Below, in pieces: positions 26,402 through 35,185 of a stretch of 64,000 bases of DNA. Every line of letters starts with the position of its first letter. The stretch's first letter is position 1. Made by a program: the position numbers and the translations under genes. The notes beneath the pieces were generated by a model. It was given only the letters and a program-made list of their open reading frames with translations, did not search any database and was not told the origin of the DNA. This DNA comes from Teichococcus wenyumeiae (GTDB lineage: Bacteria; Pseudomonadota; Alphaproteobacteria; Acetobacterales; Acetobacteraceae), in contig NZ_RFLX01000015.1 of NCBI RefSeq assembly GCF_003696345.1, positions 80,502 to 144,501 on the forward strand. Reading direction: 5' to 3'.

Positions 26402-27153
26402 CGGCGCTGGACTTCACCGGCAAGACGGTGGCGGTCAGCGGCGCCGCCATCGGCTTCGGCCGTGCCATCGCCCGGATGTTCCGCGACCACGGCGCCACCG
26501 TGCATGGCTGCGACATCCGCCCTGAAACGCAGGAGGCGCTGGCCGCCGAGGGCATGCACGGGCAGCGGGTGGACCTCACCAACCGCGCCGCCGCCGCCGC
26601 CTGGATACGTGGCGTGGAGGCCGCCGCCGGCGGGCCCATCGACGTGCTGGTCTGCAACGCGGGCGGCGTGGCCGGCCAGGCCATGAAGCCGTTGGAAAGC
26701 GTGGCGGACGAGGAATTCGATCGCGTGGTCGAGATCAACCTCGGTTCCGCCTTCTCGCTCTGCCGCGCCGCGGCACCGGCGATGAAGGCGGCCGGGCGCG
26801 GCGCCATCGTCACCATCACCTCCGGCGCCGCCCTCCAGGCCTCGCTGACGGGCGTGCAGGCCTATTGCGCCTCCAAGCACGCGCTGCTGGGGCTGACGCG
26901 GCAGATGGCGCATGAGTTCGGCCCGCACGGCATCCGGGTCAACAGCGTGGCGCCGGGCTTCGTCCGCACCAATGAGGCGACGGAGCGGCAATGGGCCTCC
27001 TACAGCCCGGAGAAGCAGCGCCAGATCGTCGAGAACGTGGCGCTCAAGCGCCTTGGCACGGCGGAGGAGATCGCCAAGGCGGTCTTGTTCCTGGCCTCCG
27101 ATCTGGCCAGCTTCGTCAACGGGCAGATTCTGTCCGTGGATGGCGGAAAATGA
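26398..27153 (+). CDS. Short-chain dehydrogenase/reductase
   Basis: This is a 251-aa classical SDR. The cofactor site is GKTVAVSGAAIGFGRAIAR, the NAG motif is in VLVCNAGG, and the active site is the Ser in TITSGAAL with YCASKHALLG (Tyr and Lys present). The C-terminal FVNGQILSVDGG is typical. Translation starts at GTG 26398 inside the preceding stop (GTGA), and its own stop overlaps an ATG of the next frame, so it is tightly coupled in the operon. It probably oxidises a hydroxyl intermediate; the substrate is unknown. Confidence 0.92.
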   Translation: MTALDFTGKTVAVSGAAIGFGRAIARMFRDHGATVHGCDIRPETQEALAAEGMHGQRVDLTNRAAAAAWIRGVEAAAGGPIDVLVCNAGGVAGQAMKPLESVADEEFDRVVEINLGSAFSLCRAAAPAMKAAGRGAIVTITSGAALQASLTGVQAYCASKHALLGLTRQMAHEFGPHGIRVNSVAPGFVRTNEATERQWASYSPEKQRQIVENVALKRLGTAEEIAKAVLFLASDLASFVNGQILSVDGGK

Positions 27154-27185
27154 GCGCAGGCAAGTCAACGCAAGGAGGCGGCATC

Positions 27186-28091
27186 ATGCCCGATCAGGCA
27201 TCGCAGGAACCCTGGCAGTGGCCGGAGCCGCATTGGCGCGGGCTGGTGGACCAGGTTCGCGCCGGCCGGCGCTACCGCCCGGCGCGCTGGAAGAACGGCG
27301 CCCGCGCCGCCTTCGCCCTTTCCTTCGACGCGGACCATGAGACCAACGAACTGCGCGACGGCGGCAAGTCCATCGGCCGCCTGGCCTGGGGGCAGTACGG
27401 CCCCCGCGTCGGCGTGCCGCGCATCCTCAAGCTGCTGCGGCAGCACGACGTGCCCGCCACCTTCTACGTGCCCGCCGTCGCCGCGCTGCTGCATGAGGAG
27501 GAGCAGCGCCAGGTGATCGCCGAGGGCCACGAGATCGGCATCCATGGCTGGATTCACGAGCTGAATTCCGTGCTGCCCTACGAGGCGGAGCGGGACCTGA
27601 TGCTGCGTTCGGCCGACACGCTGGAGAAGATCACCGGCAAGCGTCCCGTCGGGCTGCGCACGCCGTCCTGGGACTTCAGCCCGAACACCCTGCGGATCGA
27701 GCGGGAGATGGGCCTACTCTACGACTCGTCCCTGATGGCGGACGAGGATTGCTACGAGCTTCTGCTGGAGGGCGAGGCCACCGGCATCGTCGAGCTGCCG
27801 GTGGAATGGGTGCGGGACGACGCGGTGTATTTCATGATGCACCGCTTCCAGTCGCTGCGGCCCTATACGCCGCCGGAAGCCGTGTTCGACATCTTCCGCC
27901 GCGAGTTCGACGCCGCCTATGAGGAAGGCGGCCTGTTCCAGCTCACCACGCATCCGCACATCATCGGCTACCGTTCGCGCATCTGGATCCTTGACGAGCT
28001 GATCCGCCATGCGAAGTCCAAGGGCGACGTGTGGTTCGCCACCCATGCCGATGTCGCGGCCTTCGCCAAGGAGAACGCGGCGGCCGAGTAA
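27186..28091 (+). CDS. Polysaccharide deacetylase-family hydrolase (PuuE/imidase-like)
   Basis: This 301-aa NodB-fold metal hydrolase has the metal/catalytic motif AFALSFDADHE near residues 45-55 and GHEIGIHGWIHE about 70 residues later, plus a late RSRIWILDELI. The lack of a signal peptide and the catabolic context favour the intracellular PuuE/HpPgdA/cyclic-imidase group, which opens cyclic amides, over a cell-wall deacetylase. ATG 27186 is preceded by a strong AAGGAGG; an in-frame ATG at 27150 overlapping the SDR stop is the alternative. It is the last gene of the operon, followed by a terminator. Confidence 0.87.
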   Translation: MPDQASQEPWQWPEPHWRGLVDQVRAGRRYRPARWKNGARAAFALSFDADHETNELRDGGKSIGRLAWGQYGPRVGVPRILKLLRQHDVPATFYVPAVAALLHEEEQRQVIAEGHEIGIHGWIHELNSVLPYEAERDLMLRSADTLEKITGKRPVGLRTPSWDFSPNTLRIEREMGLLYDSSLMADEDCYELLLEGEATGIVELPVEWVRDDAVYFMMHRFQSLRPYTPPEAVFDIFRREFDAAYEEGGLFQLTTHPHIIGYRSRIWILDELIRHAKSKGDVWFATHADVAAFAKENAAAE

Positions 28092-28114
28092 ACGCCGCGG
28101 CCGCCATGGTTGAC

Positions 28115-28149
28115 GAGGCCCCCTTCCCTGCTGCCGGGAAGGGGGCCTC
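28115..28149. terminator. Bidirectional terminator
   Basis: A perfect 14-bp stem (arm GAGGCCCCCTTCCC) with a 7-base loop lies between two converging genes, the deacetylase-like gene and the GntR gene. It should stop transcripts from both sides. Confidence 0.85.
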
Positions 28150-28198
28150 CCTCCACCGCGAACCCTTACCGGCACGCCATATGGGCCGGTTGGCCGCC

Positions 28199-28897
28199 TC
28201 AGCCGCGCACCACCGACAGGGGCGCGGATGATGGCGGCACCCCTGTGAAGCGCTGCGGCAGGTCCGCCAGCCAATGCGCCGTGTCCTCGGCCATCACGGC
28301 GCGCGCGGCATCCACGTCGCCCGCGATCATCGCCGTCCAGAAGCGGCGCAGCACCGCCAGAATCCACTGCTCCCGCACCGCGTTATCGGTCACCGGCACC
28401 ACGGCCGAGATGACGTAGAACTTGCGGTGGAGCGCCGTCATCAGTTCCGCCAGGAAGCGGTTGCGCAACTGGTCGCAGACCCGGCGGCGGAACTGCAGCA
28501 GCGTTTCGCCGAAAGCCTCGCGGTCCGTGGTGTCGATGCTGCCGATATCGGCCAGGATCGCCTGGCGTGCCGCCATGGGCAGGTGCGCGGCGAGGTCGGC
28601 GATGAAGGCCGCTTCCAGCCAGTTCTTGGTCTCGTAGATGTCGCGGATCTCGGCGGGGGTGAAGTTCACCACGTAGAAGCCCTGGCGTGGCCGGCTGACC
28701 AGCACCCCGGCGCCTTCCAGCTCCCGCGCCGCTTCCCGCACCGGGCCGCGGCTGATGCCGAAGCGCTCGGCCAGATGCACCTCGTTCAGCCGCGCCCCCG
28801 GCCGCAGCGTGCCCTGGGCGATCAGGCGCATCAACTGCCCGCGCACCGTCTGGGTCAGGCTGGGGGAATGCAGGGGCGTGGTGCTGGCGAGGTTCAT
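28199..28897 (-). CDS. GntR-family (FCD) transcriptional regulator
   Basis: This 232-aa regulator has an N-terminal winged helix (LTQTVRGQLMRLIAQGTLRP and FGISRGPVREAARELEGAGV) and a C-terminal FCD helical domain. ATG 28897 is preceded by AAGGACAA; an upstream ATG at 28951 would add 18 unconvincing residues. It is divergent from the ornithine cyclodeaminase operon with a palindrome in between, so it most likely represses that operon and itself. The ligand is unknown, perhaps an amino-acid-like substrate. Confidence 0.92.
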   Translation of the reverse strand: MNLASTTPLHSPSLTQTVRGQLMRLIAQGTLRPGARLNEVHLAERFGISRGPVREAARELEGAGVLVSRPRQGFYVVNFTPAEIRDIYETKNWLEAAFIADLAAHLPMAARQAILADIGSIDTTDREAFGETLLQFRRRVCDQLRNRFLAELMTALHRKFYVISAVVPVTDNAVREQWILAVLRRFWTAMIAGDVDAARAVMAEDTAHWLADLPQRFTGVPPSSAPLSVVRG

Positions 28898-28966
28898 CCG
28901 TTGTCCTTCACGGCCTTCTCCGGGCCGGGCGGGCGCGCGTCTCCTGTTCATCCGCGCTCCCGGTCG

Positions 28967-28982
28967 TAACTGTTGACAGTTA
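28967..28982. promoter_or_regulatory. GntR operator overlapping a -35 box
   Basis: A perfect inverted repeat TAACTGT-TG-ACAGTTA (28967-28982) lies between the divergent GntR and cyclodeaminase genes. A consensus -35 TTGACA for the rightward operon is embedded at 28973-28978, with GATAGC 15 bp downstream as a weak -10. A bound repressor would directly block RNA polymerase. A further half-site AACAGT follows at 28982-28987. Confidence 0.75.
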
Positions 28983-29042
28983 ACAGTAACACCGATAGCG
29001 CTAGACGGACCAGCACGCCACGCACGTCACAGGAGTTGTTCC

Positions 29043-30107
29043 ATGACGATTGCCGCCCCCGGCCCCCTCAGCCTCGTGCCCTTCGTCAGTGTCGAGCACA
29101 TGATGGAGATCGTGCTGGACATCGGCGTCGAGCGGCTGCTGTCGGAACTTGCCAGCTATATCGAGGCGGATTTCGCGCGGTGGGAATTGTTCGACAAGAC
29201 GCCGCGCGTCGCCGCGCATTCGGCCGAGGGCGTGATCGAGCTGATGCCGACCAGCGATGGCGAGACCTACGGCTTCAAATACGTCAACGGCCACCCGAAG
29301 AACACGCGGGAAGGCCGGCAGACCGTGACCGCCTTCGGCATGCTCGCCAAGGTCAGCGACGGCTATCCCGTGCTGCTCTCCGAGATGACGATCCTGACGG
29401 CGCTGCGCACCGCCGCGACCTCCGCCCTGGCCGCGAAATACCTAGCGCCCGCCGGCAGCCGTGTCATGGCCATGATCGGCAATGGCGCGCAATGCGAGTT
29501 CCAGGCCATGGCCTTCAAGGCCCTCTGCGGCATCGACACCGTGCGCCTTTATGACATCGACCCGGCCGCGACGCGCAAGGCGGCGCAGAACCTGTCCGGC
29601 AGCGGGCTGACGGTGGTGCCCTGCGGCAGCAGCGAGGAAGCGGTGCTGGGCGCGCAGATCATCACCACCTGCACCGCCGACAAGCAGTTCGCCACCATCC
29701 TGACAGACAACCTCGTCGGCGCCGGCGTGCACATCAACGCCATCGGCGGCGACTGCCCGGGCAAGACGGAGCTGCACAGCGACATCCTGCTGCGCGCGGG
29801 CATCTTCGTGGAATACACGCCGCAGACGCGCATCGAGGGCGAGATTCAGCAGCTTCCGCCGGACCATCCCGTCACGGAATTCTGGCAGGTGGTCACCGGG
29901 CGGGCGGAAGGCCGGCGGGATGCGGCGGAAGTGACGGTCTTCGACAGCGTCGGCTTCGCGACGGAGGATTTCTCCGCCCTGCGCTATGTGCGGGACCAGT
30001 TGCTGCGCACGGGAAAATACGCGCAGCTGGACCTGCTGGCCGACCCGGACGACCCGCGCGACCTTTACGGCATGCTGCTGCGCGCCGGCCTCAGGGCCGC
30101 CGCGTGA
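29043..30107 (+). CDS. Ornithine cyclodeaminase/mu-crystallin-family protein
   Basis: This 354-aa protein of the OCD family has NAD-dependent members that deaminate or reduce amino and imino acids. The nucleotide-binding motif is VMAMIGNGAQCEFQAMAFK, followed by RLYDIDPAATRKAAQNL. STCTADK-type residues appear as ITTCTADKQFATIL, and GDCPGKTEL follows. Length fits bacterial OCD proteins. It has AGGAG at 29031, starts the GntR-controlled operon and is overlapped by the M20 gene. Whether it acts on ornithine or on another cyclic or N-alkyl amino acid cannot be told. Confidence 0.9.
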   Translation: MTIAAPGPLSLVPFVSVEHMMEIVLDIGVERLLSELASYIEADFARWELFDKTPRVAAHSAEGVIELMPTSDGETYGFKYVNGHPKNTREGRQTVTAFGMLAKVSDGYPVLLSEMTILTALRTAATSALAAKYLAPAGSRVMAMIGNGAQCEFQAMAFKALCGIDTVRLYDIDPAATRKAAQNLSGSGLTVVPCGSSEEAVLGAQIITTCTADKQFATILTDNLVGAGVHINAIGGDCPGKTELHSDILLRAGIFVEYTPQTRIEGEIQQLPPDHPVTEFWQVVTGRAEGRRDAAEVTVFDSVGFATEDFSALRYVRDQLLRTGKYAQLDLLADPDDPRDLYGMLLRAGLRAAA

Positions 30108-31318
30108 CCATGTTCCTGACCAACCGCGATGCGGTGGAACTGGCGGAATGGCGGCGCGGCCTGCACCGGATGCCGGAACTCTCCGGGCAGGAGGCCGGCA
30201 CCGCCCGCGCGGTGCAGGCCATGCTGGCCGCCGCCGGCGCGGACCATGTGCTGGCCGGCCTGGGCGGGCATGGCGTGGCCGCAATCTTCGAAGGCGCGGC
30301 GCCAGGGCCCACGGTGATGTTCCGCGCCGAGCTGGACGGGCTGCCCATCCAGGAACTCTCGGAGGCGCCGCACCGCTCCGGCGTGCACGGCCGGGCGCAT
30401 GCCTGCGGCCATGACGGGCATATGGCCATGCTGGCGGCGCTGGCGCGCGGCTTCGGCCGGCAGCGGCCGCAGCGGGGCCGCGTGGTGCTGCTGTTCCAGC
30501 CGGCGGAGGAGGATGGCACCGGCGCCGCCGCCGTGATCGCCGACCCGGCCTTCGCCGCCATCCGCCCGGACCTCGCCTTCGCCTGCCACAACATGCCCGG
30601 CCTGCCCTTCGGCGCCGTGGCGCTGGCCGCGGGGCCGGCCAATTGCGCTTCCGCCGGCATGCGGATCGTGCTGTCCGGCCGCACCGCCCATGCCTCGGCC
30701 CCCGAGACCGGGCTTTCGCCCATGGCGGCCGTGGCGCGGCTGATGCCGGAGCTGACGGCGCTGGGCGGCGGCGACTGGCTGGCGCCCGACTTCGCCATGG
30801 TGACGGTGACGCATGCCGCCCTAGGCGAGCCCTGCTTCGGCATCGCCCCCGGCCAGGCCGAGGTCTGGTGCACGCTGCGCACCCTGAACGATGCGCGGAT
30901 GCAGCGCCTGCGCGGGCAGGCCGAGGCCCTGGCGCGGCAGGCGGCGGCGGATACCGGCCTGGATGTCGGGATCGTCTACCAGGATGTCTTCAACCATTGC
31001 GAGAATGCGCCGGAGGCCGTGGCGCATCTGCGCCGCGCCTGCGAGGCCGAGGGCATCCCCCATGGCCCACGGGGGCTGCCGCTGCGGGCCTCGGAGGATT
31101 TCGGCCGCTTCCGGCAGCTCGCGCCCAGCGCGATGTTCCTGCTCGGCGCCGGGGAAGGCCGGCCCAGCTTGCACAACCCCGATTACGACTTCCCCGACGA
31201 CCTGATCGCGATCGGCGCCCGCATCTTCATGCGCACGGCACGGGACATCCTGGGGCCCGCCGAGGCCGAAGCCACCCCGCAGGCGACACCCGCCCCCGCA
31301 CCGGAGGACACCGCATGA
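30104..31318 (+). CDS. M20-family amidohydrolase
   Basis: This 404-aa metal-dependent amidohydrolase is of the hippurate/indole-acetyl-amino-acid hydrolase type. The metal ligands are visible in HACGHDGHMAML and LLFQPAEEDGTGA, and the lid domain begins around ANCASAGMRIVLSGRTAHAS. These enzymes cleave N-acyl amino acids. The frame opens with GTG 30104 overlapping the preceding stop; ATG 30110 is an equal alternative. Its stop overlaps the start of the binding-protein gene, so the three genes are translationally linked. Confidence 0.92.
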   Translation: MTMFLTNRDAVELAEWRRGLHRMPELSGQEAGTARAVQAMLAAAGADHVLAGLGGHGVAAIFEGAAPGPTVMFRAELDGLPIQELSEAPHRSGVHGRAHACGHDGHMAMLAALARGFGRQRPQRGRVVLLFQPAEEDGTGAAAVIADPAFAAIRPDLAFACHNMPGLPFGAVALAAGPANCASAGMRIVLSGRTAHASAPETGLSPMAAVARLMPELTALGGGDWLAPDFAMVTVTHAALGEPCFGIAPGQAEVWCTLRTLNDARMQRLRGQAEALARQAAADTGLDVGIVYQDVFNHCENAPEAVAHLRRACEAEGIPHGPRGLPLRASEDFGRFRQLAPSAMFLLGAGEGRPSLHNPDYDFPDDLIAIGARIFMRTARDILGPAEAEATPQATPAPAPEDTA

Positions 31319-32898
31319 CTGGCTTTCCCCGCCGCCTGATCCTGGGCGCCGCCCTGGCGCCCGCCCTGCTGCCGGCGGCACGCCCCGCGCGGGCGCAGGC
31401 GGGCCGCCTGCTGGACCTCGCCGTCGGCGCCCCGCCTAGCTCGGTGGACCCGCATTTCTATACGCTCACGCCCAACAATGCCCTGGCGGCGCATCTCTTC
31501 GATTACCTGGTGCACCGGGACGCGCAGGGCCGCCTGGTGCCGGGCCTCGCCACCTCCTGGCGCCTGGTGGATGACACAACCTGGGAATTCCAGTTGCGGG
31601 AAGGCATCCGCTTCCACAACAACGAGCCTTTCACCGCGCGGGACGTGGCCTATACCATCGAGCGCGTGCCGACCGTGGTGAACAGCCCCGGCTCCTTCGC
31701 CGTCTATACCAAGGCGATCCAGCGGGTGGAGATCGTGAACCCGCATTGCCTCCGCTTCCAGACAGCCGGCGTCTATCCGCTGCTGCCGGCGGATCTGTCG
31801 CAGGTTGCCATCATCTGGCACGGGCTGGGCGCGAACCCGGCGACGGGCGACTTCAACAACGGCAAGAACGCCATCGGCACCGGGCCCTACCGCCTCGTTT
31901 CCTTCCGTTCCGGCGACCGGGTGGAGCTGGTGCGCAACGATGCCTACTGGGGCAGAAAGGCGGCCTGGGAGCGGGTGAACTACCGCATCATCGCCAATGA
32001 CGGCGCCCGCACCGCCGCGCTGCAGGCCGGCGATGTCGCCTTCATCGATGCCGTGCCGACCAACGACATCGCGCGCCTGCGCGGCGAGGCCGGCCTCGCG
32101 CTGTCGGAGATCACCAGCCTGCGCTCCGTCTATCTCCGCACCGATTTCCGCGCCGAATCCCCCTATGTCACCGGCCCGAATGGCGAGGCCATCCGCAACC
32201 CGATGACGGACCTGCGGGTGCGGCAGGCGATGTCCATCGCGATCAACCGCCCCGCCATCGCGGACCGCGTCATGTCCGGCGCCGCGCTGCCGACCGGCCA
32301 GCTGATGCCGCCGGAGACCTATGGCTATGTGCCGGACCTGCCCTTCCCCGCCTTCGACCCGGAGAAGGCGCGCAAGCTGCTGGCGGAAGCCGGGCTGCCC
32401 AATGGCTTCGGGGTCACGCTGCTGGCTTCCAACGACCGCTACGTGAACGATGCGCAGATCGCGCAGAGCATCGGGCAGATGTGGAGCCGCGTCGGCATCA
32501 AGACGAAGGTGGAGACCATGCCCTTCGCCGTGGTGGCGCAGCGCGGCGCGCGGCGCGATGCCAGCATCACCATGGGCGGCTGGTCCAATTCGGGCGGCGA
32601 GCCCTCGGCCGGCCTGCGCGGGTTGCTCGGCACCCGCGACATGGAAAAGGGCTGGGGCACCGTGAACCACGTCGGCTATTCCAGCGCGGAATACGACCGC
32701 GTGCTGACGCAAGCGCTGGCGACCGTCGACGATGCGGCGCGCGAGAAGCTGTTCCAGGACGCCACACGCATCGCCGCCGCCGATGCCGCCTGGGTGCCGC
32801 TGCATATCCAGAAGAATATCTGGGCCATGCGGCGCGGCGTCAGCCATATGCCCCGCGCGGATGAGATGACGCTGGCCATGGATGTGCTGCCCGCCTGA
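31315..32898 (+). CDS. Peptide-type ABC transporter substrate-binding protein (family 5)
   Basis: This is a 527-aa extracytoplasmic binding protein of the DppA/OppA group. A signal (FPRRLILGAALAPALLPAA, cleavage near ARAQA) precedes motifs DPHFYTLTPNNALAAHLFDY, TSWRLVDDTTWEFQLREGIR and FHNNEPFTARDVAYTIERV. The start at 31315 is inside the M20 stop (ATGA). No DppBCDF permease or ATPase genes follow; a terminator does instead. It is therefore an orphan receptor that must borrow a permease. The likely ligand is the N-acyl amino acid or peptide-like compound hydrolysed by the upstream gene product. Confidence 0.93.
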   Translation: MTGFPRRLILGAALAPALLPAARPARAQAGRLLDLAVGAPPSSVDPHFYTLTPNNALAAHLFDYLVHRDAQGRLVPGLATSWRLVDDTTWEFQLREGIRFHNNEPFTARDVAYTIERVPTVVNSPGSFAVYTKAIQRVEIVNPHCLRFQTAGVYPLLPADLSQVAIIWHGLGANPATGDFNNGKNAIGTGPYRLVSFRSGDRVELVRNDAYWGRKAAWERVNYRIIANDGARTAALQAGDVAFIDAVPTNDIARLRGEAGLALSEITSLRSVYLRTDFRAESPYVTGPNGEAIRNPMTDLRVRQAMSIAINRPAIADRVMSGAALPTGQLMPPETYGYVPDLPFPAFDPEKARKLLAEAGLPNGFGVTLLASNDRYVNDAQIAQSIGQMWSRVGIKTKVETMPFAVVAQRGARRDASITMGGWSNSGGEPSAGLRGLLGTRDMEKGWGTVNHVGYSSAEYDRVLTQALATVDDAAREKLFQDATRIAAADAAWVPLHIQKNIWAMRRGVSHMPRADEMTLAMDVLPA

Positions 32899-32912
32899 GG
32901 CTCTGCCGCGGC

Positions 32913-32940
32913 AACTGCCCGATGAAGTGATCGGGCGGTT
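32913..32940. terminator. Rho-independent-like terminator behind the binding-protein gene
   Basis: An 11-bp stem with one G-T wobble (arms AACTGCCCGAT and ATCGGGCGGTT) and a 6-base loop starts 15 bp after the stop codon. Outer bases extend the pairing. It ends the GntR-controlled operon. Confidence 0.75.
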
Positions 32941-33036
32941 CTTGCGGCGGGAGGAGGAGGATTTCCATCTGACACCCAGGCGGATGATGGCGCCGTGGCC
33001 GCCGCCCTGCTCGGCGGACGGCGCGGAGGGTTGATG

Positions 33037-33789
33037 ATGTCTGCTCCACAGGATCCGGCGGTGCCCCGCCGCGTGACGATGGGCGCCGGGCTGGCGGCCC
33101 TGGCCGCAGCCCCCGCGAAGGCCGCCGGAGAGGCCCAGGCCGGCAGGGCGGGGCATGTCGTCCTGCTGGGCGATTCGATCCTCGACAACGGCGCCTATGT
33201 GGCTGGCGGACCGGATGTCATTGCCCAGCTTCGCCCGCTGTTGCCGCAGGGATGGCAGGCCGGGCTGGCGGCGCGGGACGGGGCTGTGGTGAGCGGTGTC
33301 GCGCGCCAGTTGGAGCAGGCCCCCGGTGCGGCGACGCATCTGGTGGTCAGCGCCGGCGGCAACGACGCGCTGCGGCAGGAAGGCCTGCTGGCCCAGCCGG
33401 CGCGAAGCGTGGCGGAGGCCGTGCAGCGGCTGGCGGAGATGCAGCAGGCCTTCCGCCAGGACTACAGGATGATGCTGCAAGCCGTATCGGCCCGCCGCCT
33501 GCCGGTGGCGCTCTGCACCATCTATGACCCGCGCTTCCCGGACCAGCAGCAGCGGAACCTGGCGGTGACGGGCCTGGCGCTGTTCAACGACGTGATCATC
33601 CGGGAAGCGTTCCGGCTGGGCCTGCCGCTGATCGACCTTCGGCTGATCTGCGACCAGGATGGCGATTTCGCCAATCCGATCGAGCCTTCGGTGCAAGGCG
33701 GTCGGAAGATCGCGGCGGCCATCGCGCGCTTCGTGACGGGAGAGCCGGCGCCGCGCGGCAGCACCGTCGATACCGGCGGCCCGAGGTAG
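33037..33789 (+). CDS. SGNH/GDSL-type hydrolase, exported
   Basis: This 250-aa protein has a hydrophobic, Ala-rich N-terminus (RRVTMGAGLAALAAAPAKAA) that looks like a Tat- or Sec-type signal. SGNH block I is VVLLGDSILDNGAYV and block III is SAGGNDAL. The usual block V Asp-x-x-His is not present in normal form: the corresponding segment reads FANPIEPSVQGG. A relaxed esterase activity or a variant catalytic set is therefore possible. ATG 33037 (or 33034) follows GGAGGG at 33025-33030. Just upstream of the permease gene, it may process that permease's substrate. Confidence 0.8.
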   Translation: MSAPQDPAVPRRVTMGAGLAALAAAPAKAAGEAQAGRAGHVVLLGDSILDNGAYVAGGPDVIAQLRPLLPQGWQAGLAARDGAVVSGVARQLEQAPGAATHLVVSAGGNDALRQEGLLAQPARSVAEAVQRLAEMQQAFRQDYRMMLQAVSARRLPVALCTIYDPRFPDQQQRNLAVTGLALFNDVIIREAFRLGLPLIDLRLICDQDGDFANPIEPSVQGGRKIAAAIARFVTGEPAPRGSTVDTGGPR

Positions 33790-33852
33790 CCGCTCTTCCT
33801 CTCCGCCTCCCGCCATGGTCCTTTGGCCTCAACAGAGGATGAAGGGCTTCAC

Positions 33853-35163
33853 ATGGGATCATCTGCTGCCTGGGGCGGGTTGCTGCTGCCTGGCCTGCTG
33901 ACAGCCGGCACGATCGGGCTTTGGGCCGCATCCCGGCTGCCCGAGTATCTGACGGCCCTGTTGTTCTTCGCCATCGCGATGATCCTGGGCATCGCCCCGG
34001 CCGAGGTGGTGTTCTCCGGCTTCCTGTCATCGGCCTTCTGGCTGGTGCTCAGCGGCTTCGTGCTCGGCGTGGCGATCCGGAAGGTGGGGCTGGCCGACCG
34101 CGCCGCCCGGCTCCTGGCGGCGCATCTTTCCGGCTCCTGGCCGCGCATGGTGGGCGGCGTCGTGCTGCTGACCTATGCGCTGGCCTTCGCCATGCCCTCC
34201 AACATGGGGCGGATCACGCTGCTGATGCCGGTCGTCATGGCGCTCGCGGATCGTGCCGGGCTGGCTGAGGGCGGCCGGGGGCGCATCGGCCTCGCGCTCG
34301 CGGTGGGCTTCGGCACCTTCCAGCTTTCCGCCAGCATCCTGCCGGCGAATGTGCCCAACCTGATCATGGCCGGCGCGGCGGAGCGGGCCTATGGGGCGCA
34401 TTTCACCTACCTCTCCTACCTGCTGCTGCACGCCCCGGTGCTGGGCCTGCTGAAGGGCGCGGTGCTGACCGGGTGCATCAGCGCCCTGTTCCCGGCCACG
34501 CCCCGCAAGGACATCGTGGCGGAGGCCCCCGGGCCGCTCAGCGCCGCCGAGCGCCGCATGGGCCTGCTGCTCGCCACCACGCTGCTGCTCTGGACCACGG
34601 ATGCCTGGCACGGCATCCAGCCGGCCTGGGTGGGCCTCGGCGCCGCCTGCTTCTGCCTGCTGCCACGCGTCGGCTTTCTCAGCGGCGATGAATTCGCGGC
34701 CGGGGCGAATATCCGCACCTGCATTTATGTCGCCGGCATCCTGGGCGTCACCGCGGTGGTGGTGCATTCCGGCCTGGGGGCCATGATCGGGGATGCGCTG
34801 CTGCCCCTGCTGCCGCTCGACCCCGCCCGCCCCGGCCTCGGCTTCGCCACCCTGGCGGCCCTGACCGTGCTGCTGAACTTCGTTGTCACGGCCAATGGCG
34901 TCCCGGCCCTCTTCACCCCCCTCGCCCAGGGCCTGGCCGAGGGAACCGGCCTGCCGCTGCTGACGGTGCTGATGGTGCAGGTGATCGGCTATGCCACGCC
35001 GCTGCTGCCCTACCAGGCCTCCCCGATCGTCGTGGCCATGGGCATGGGCAAGGTGCCGGCGCGGGACGGGCTCCGGCTCTGCCTGCTCCTAGCGGTGGTG
35101 ACGCTCGCCCTGCTGGTGCCGCTGGACTATGCCTGGTTCAGGCTCCTCGGGTGGATCTCCTGA
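33853..35163 (+). CDS. DASS/SLC13-type anion permease
   Basis: This 436-aa, highly hydrophobic protein with about 11-12 membrane segments resembles divalent-anion:Na+ symporters and citrate-type transporters: GFLSSAFWLVLSGFVLGVAI, TYALAFAMPSNMGRITLLMP (with the SNM/SNT-like ligand motif), and a repeat half with LNFVVTANGVPALFTPLAQG and GYATPLLPYQASPIVVAMG. It would import di- or tricarboxylates. ATG 33853 has GAAGGGC upstream; an earlier in-frame start at 33823 is less likely. It lies 63 bp behind the SGNH gene on the same strand and is convergent with the MBL gene. Confidence 0.85.
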   Translation: MGSSAAWGGLLLPGLLTAGTIGLWAASRLPEYLTALLFFAIAMILGIAPAEVVFSGFLSSAFWLVLSGFVLGVAIRKVGLADRAARLLAAHLSGSWPRMVGGVVLLTYALAFAMPSNMGRITLLMPVVMALADRAGLAEGGRGRIGLALAVGFGTFQLSASILPANVPNLIMAGAAERAYGAHFTYLSYLLLHAPVLGLLKGAVLTGCISALFPATPRKDIVAEAPGPLSAAERRMGLLLATTLLLWTTDAWHGIQPAWVGLGAACFCLLPRVGFLSGDEFAAGANIRTCIYVAGILGVTAVVVHSGLGAMIGDALLPLLPLDPARPGLGFATLAALTVLLNFVVTANGVPALFTPLAQGLAEGTGLPLLTVLMVQVIGYATPLLPYQASPIVVAMGMGKVPARDGLRLCLLLAVVTLALLVPLDYAWFRLLGWIS

Positions 35164-35185
35164 CCGCCGGCACCGGGCGGCCGGG

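Noticed and set aside
31183..33816. Long open frame (877 codons) on the minus strand across the binding-protein and SGNH genes
   Set aside because: It is antisense to well-supported genes with signals and motifs, and the translation has no recognisable domain.
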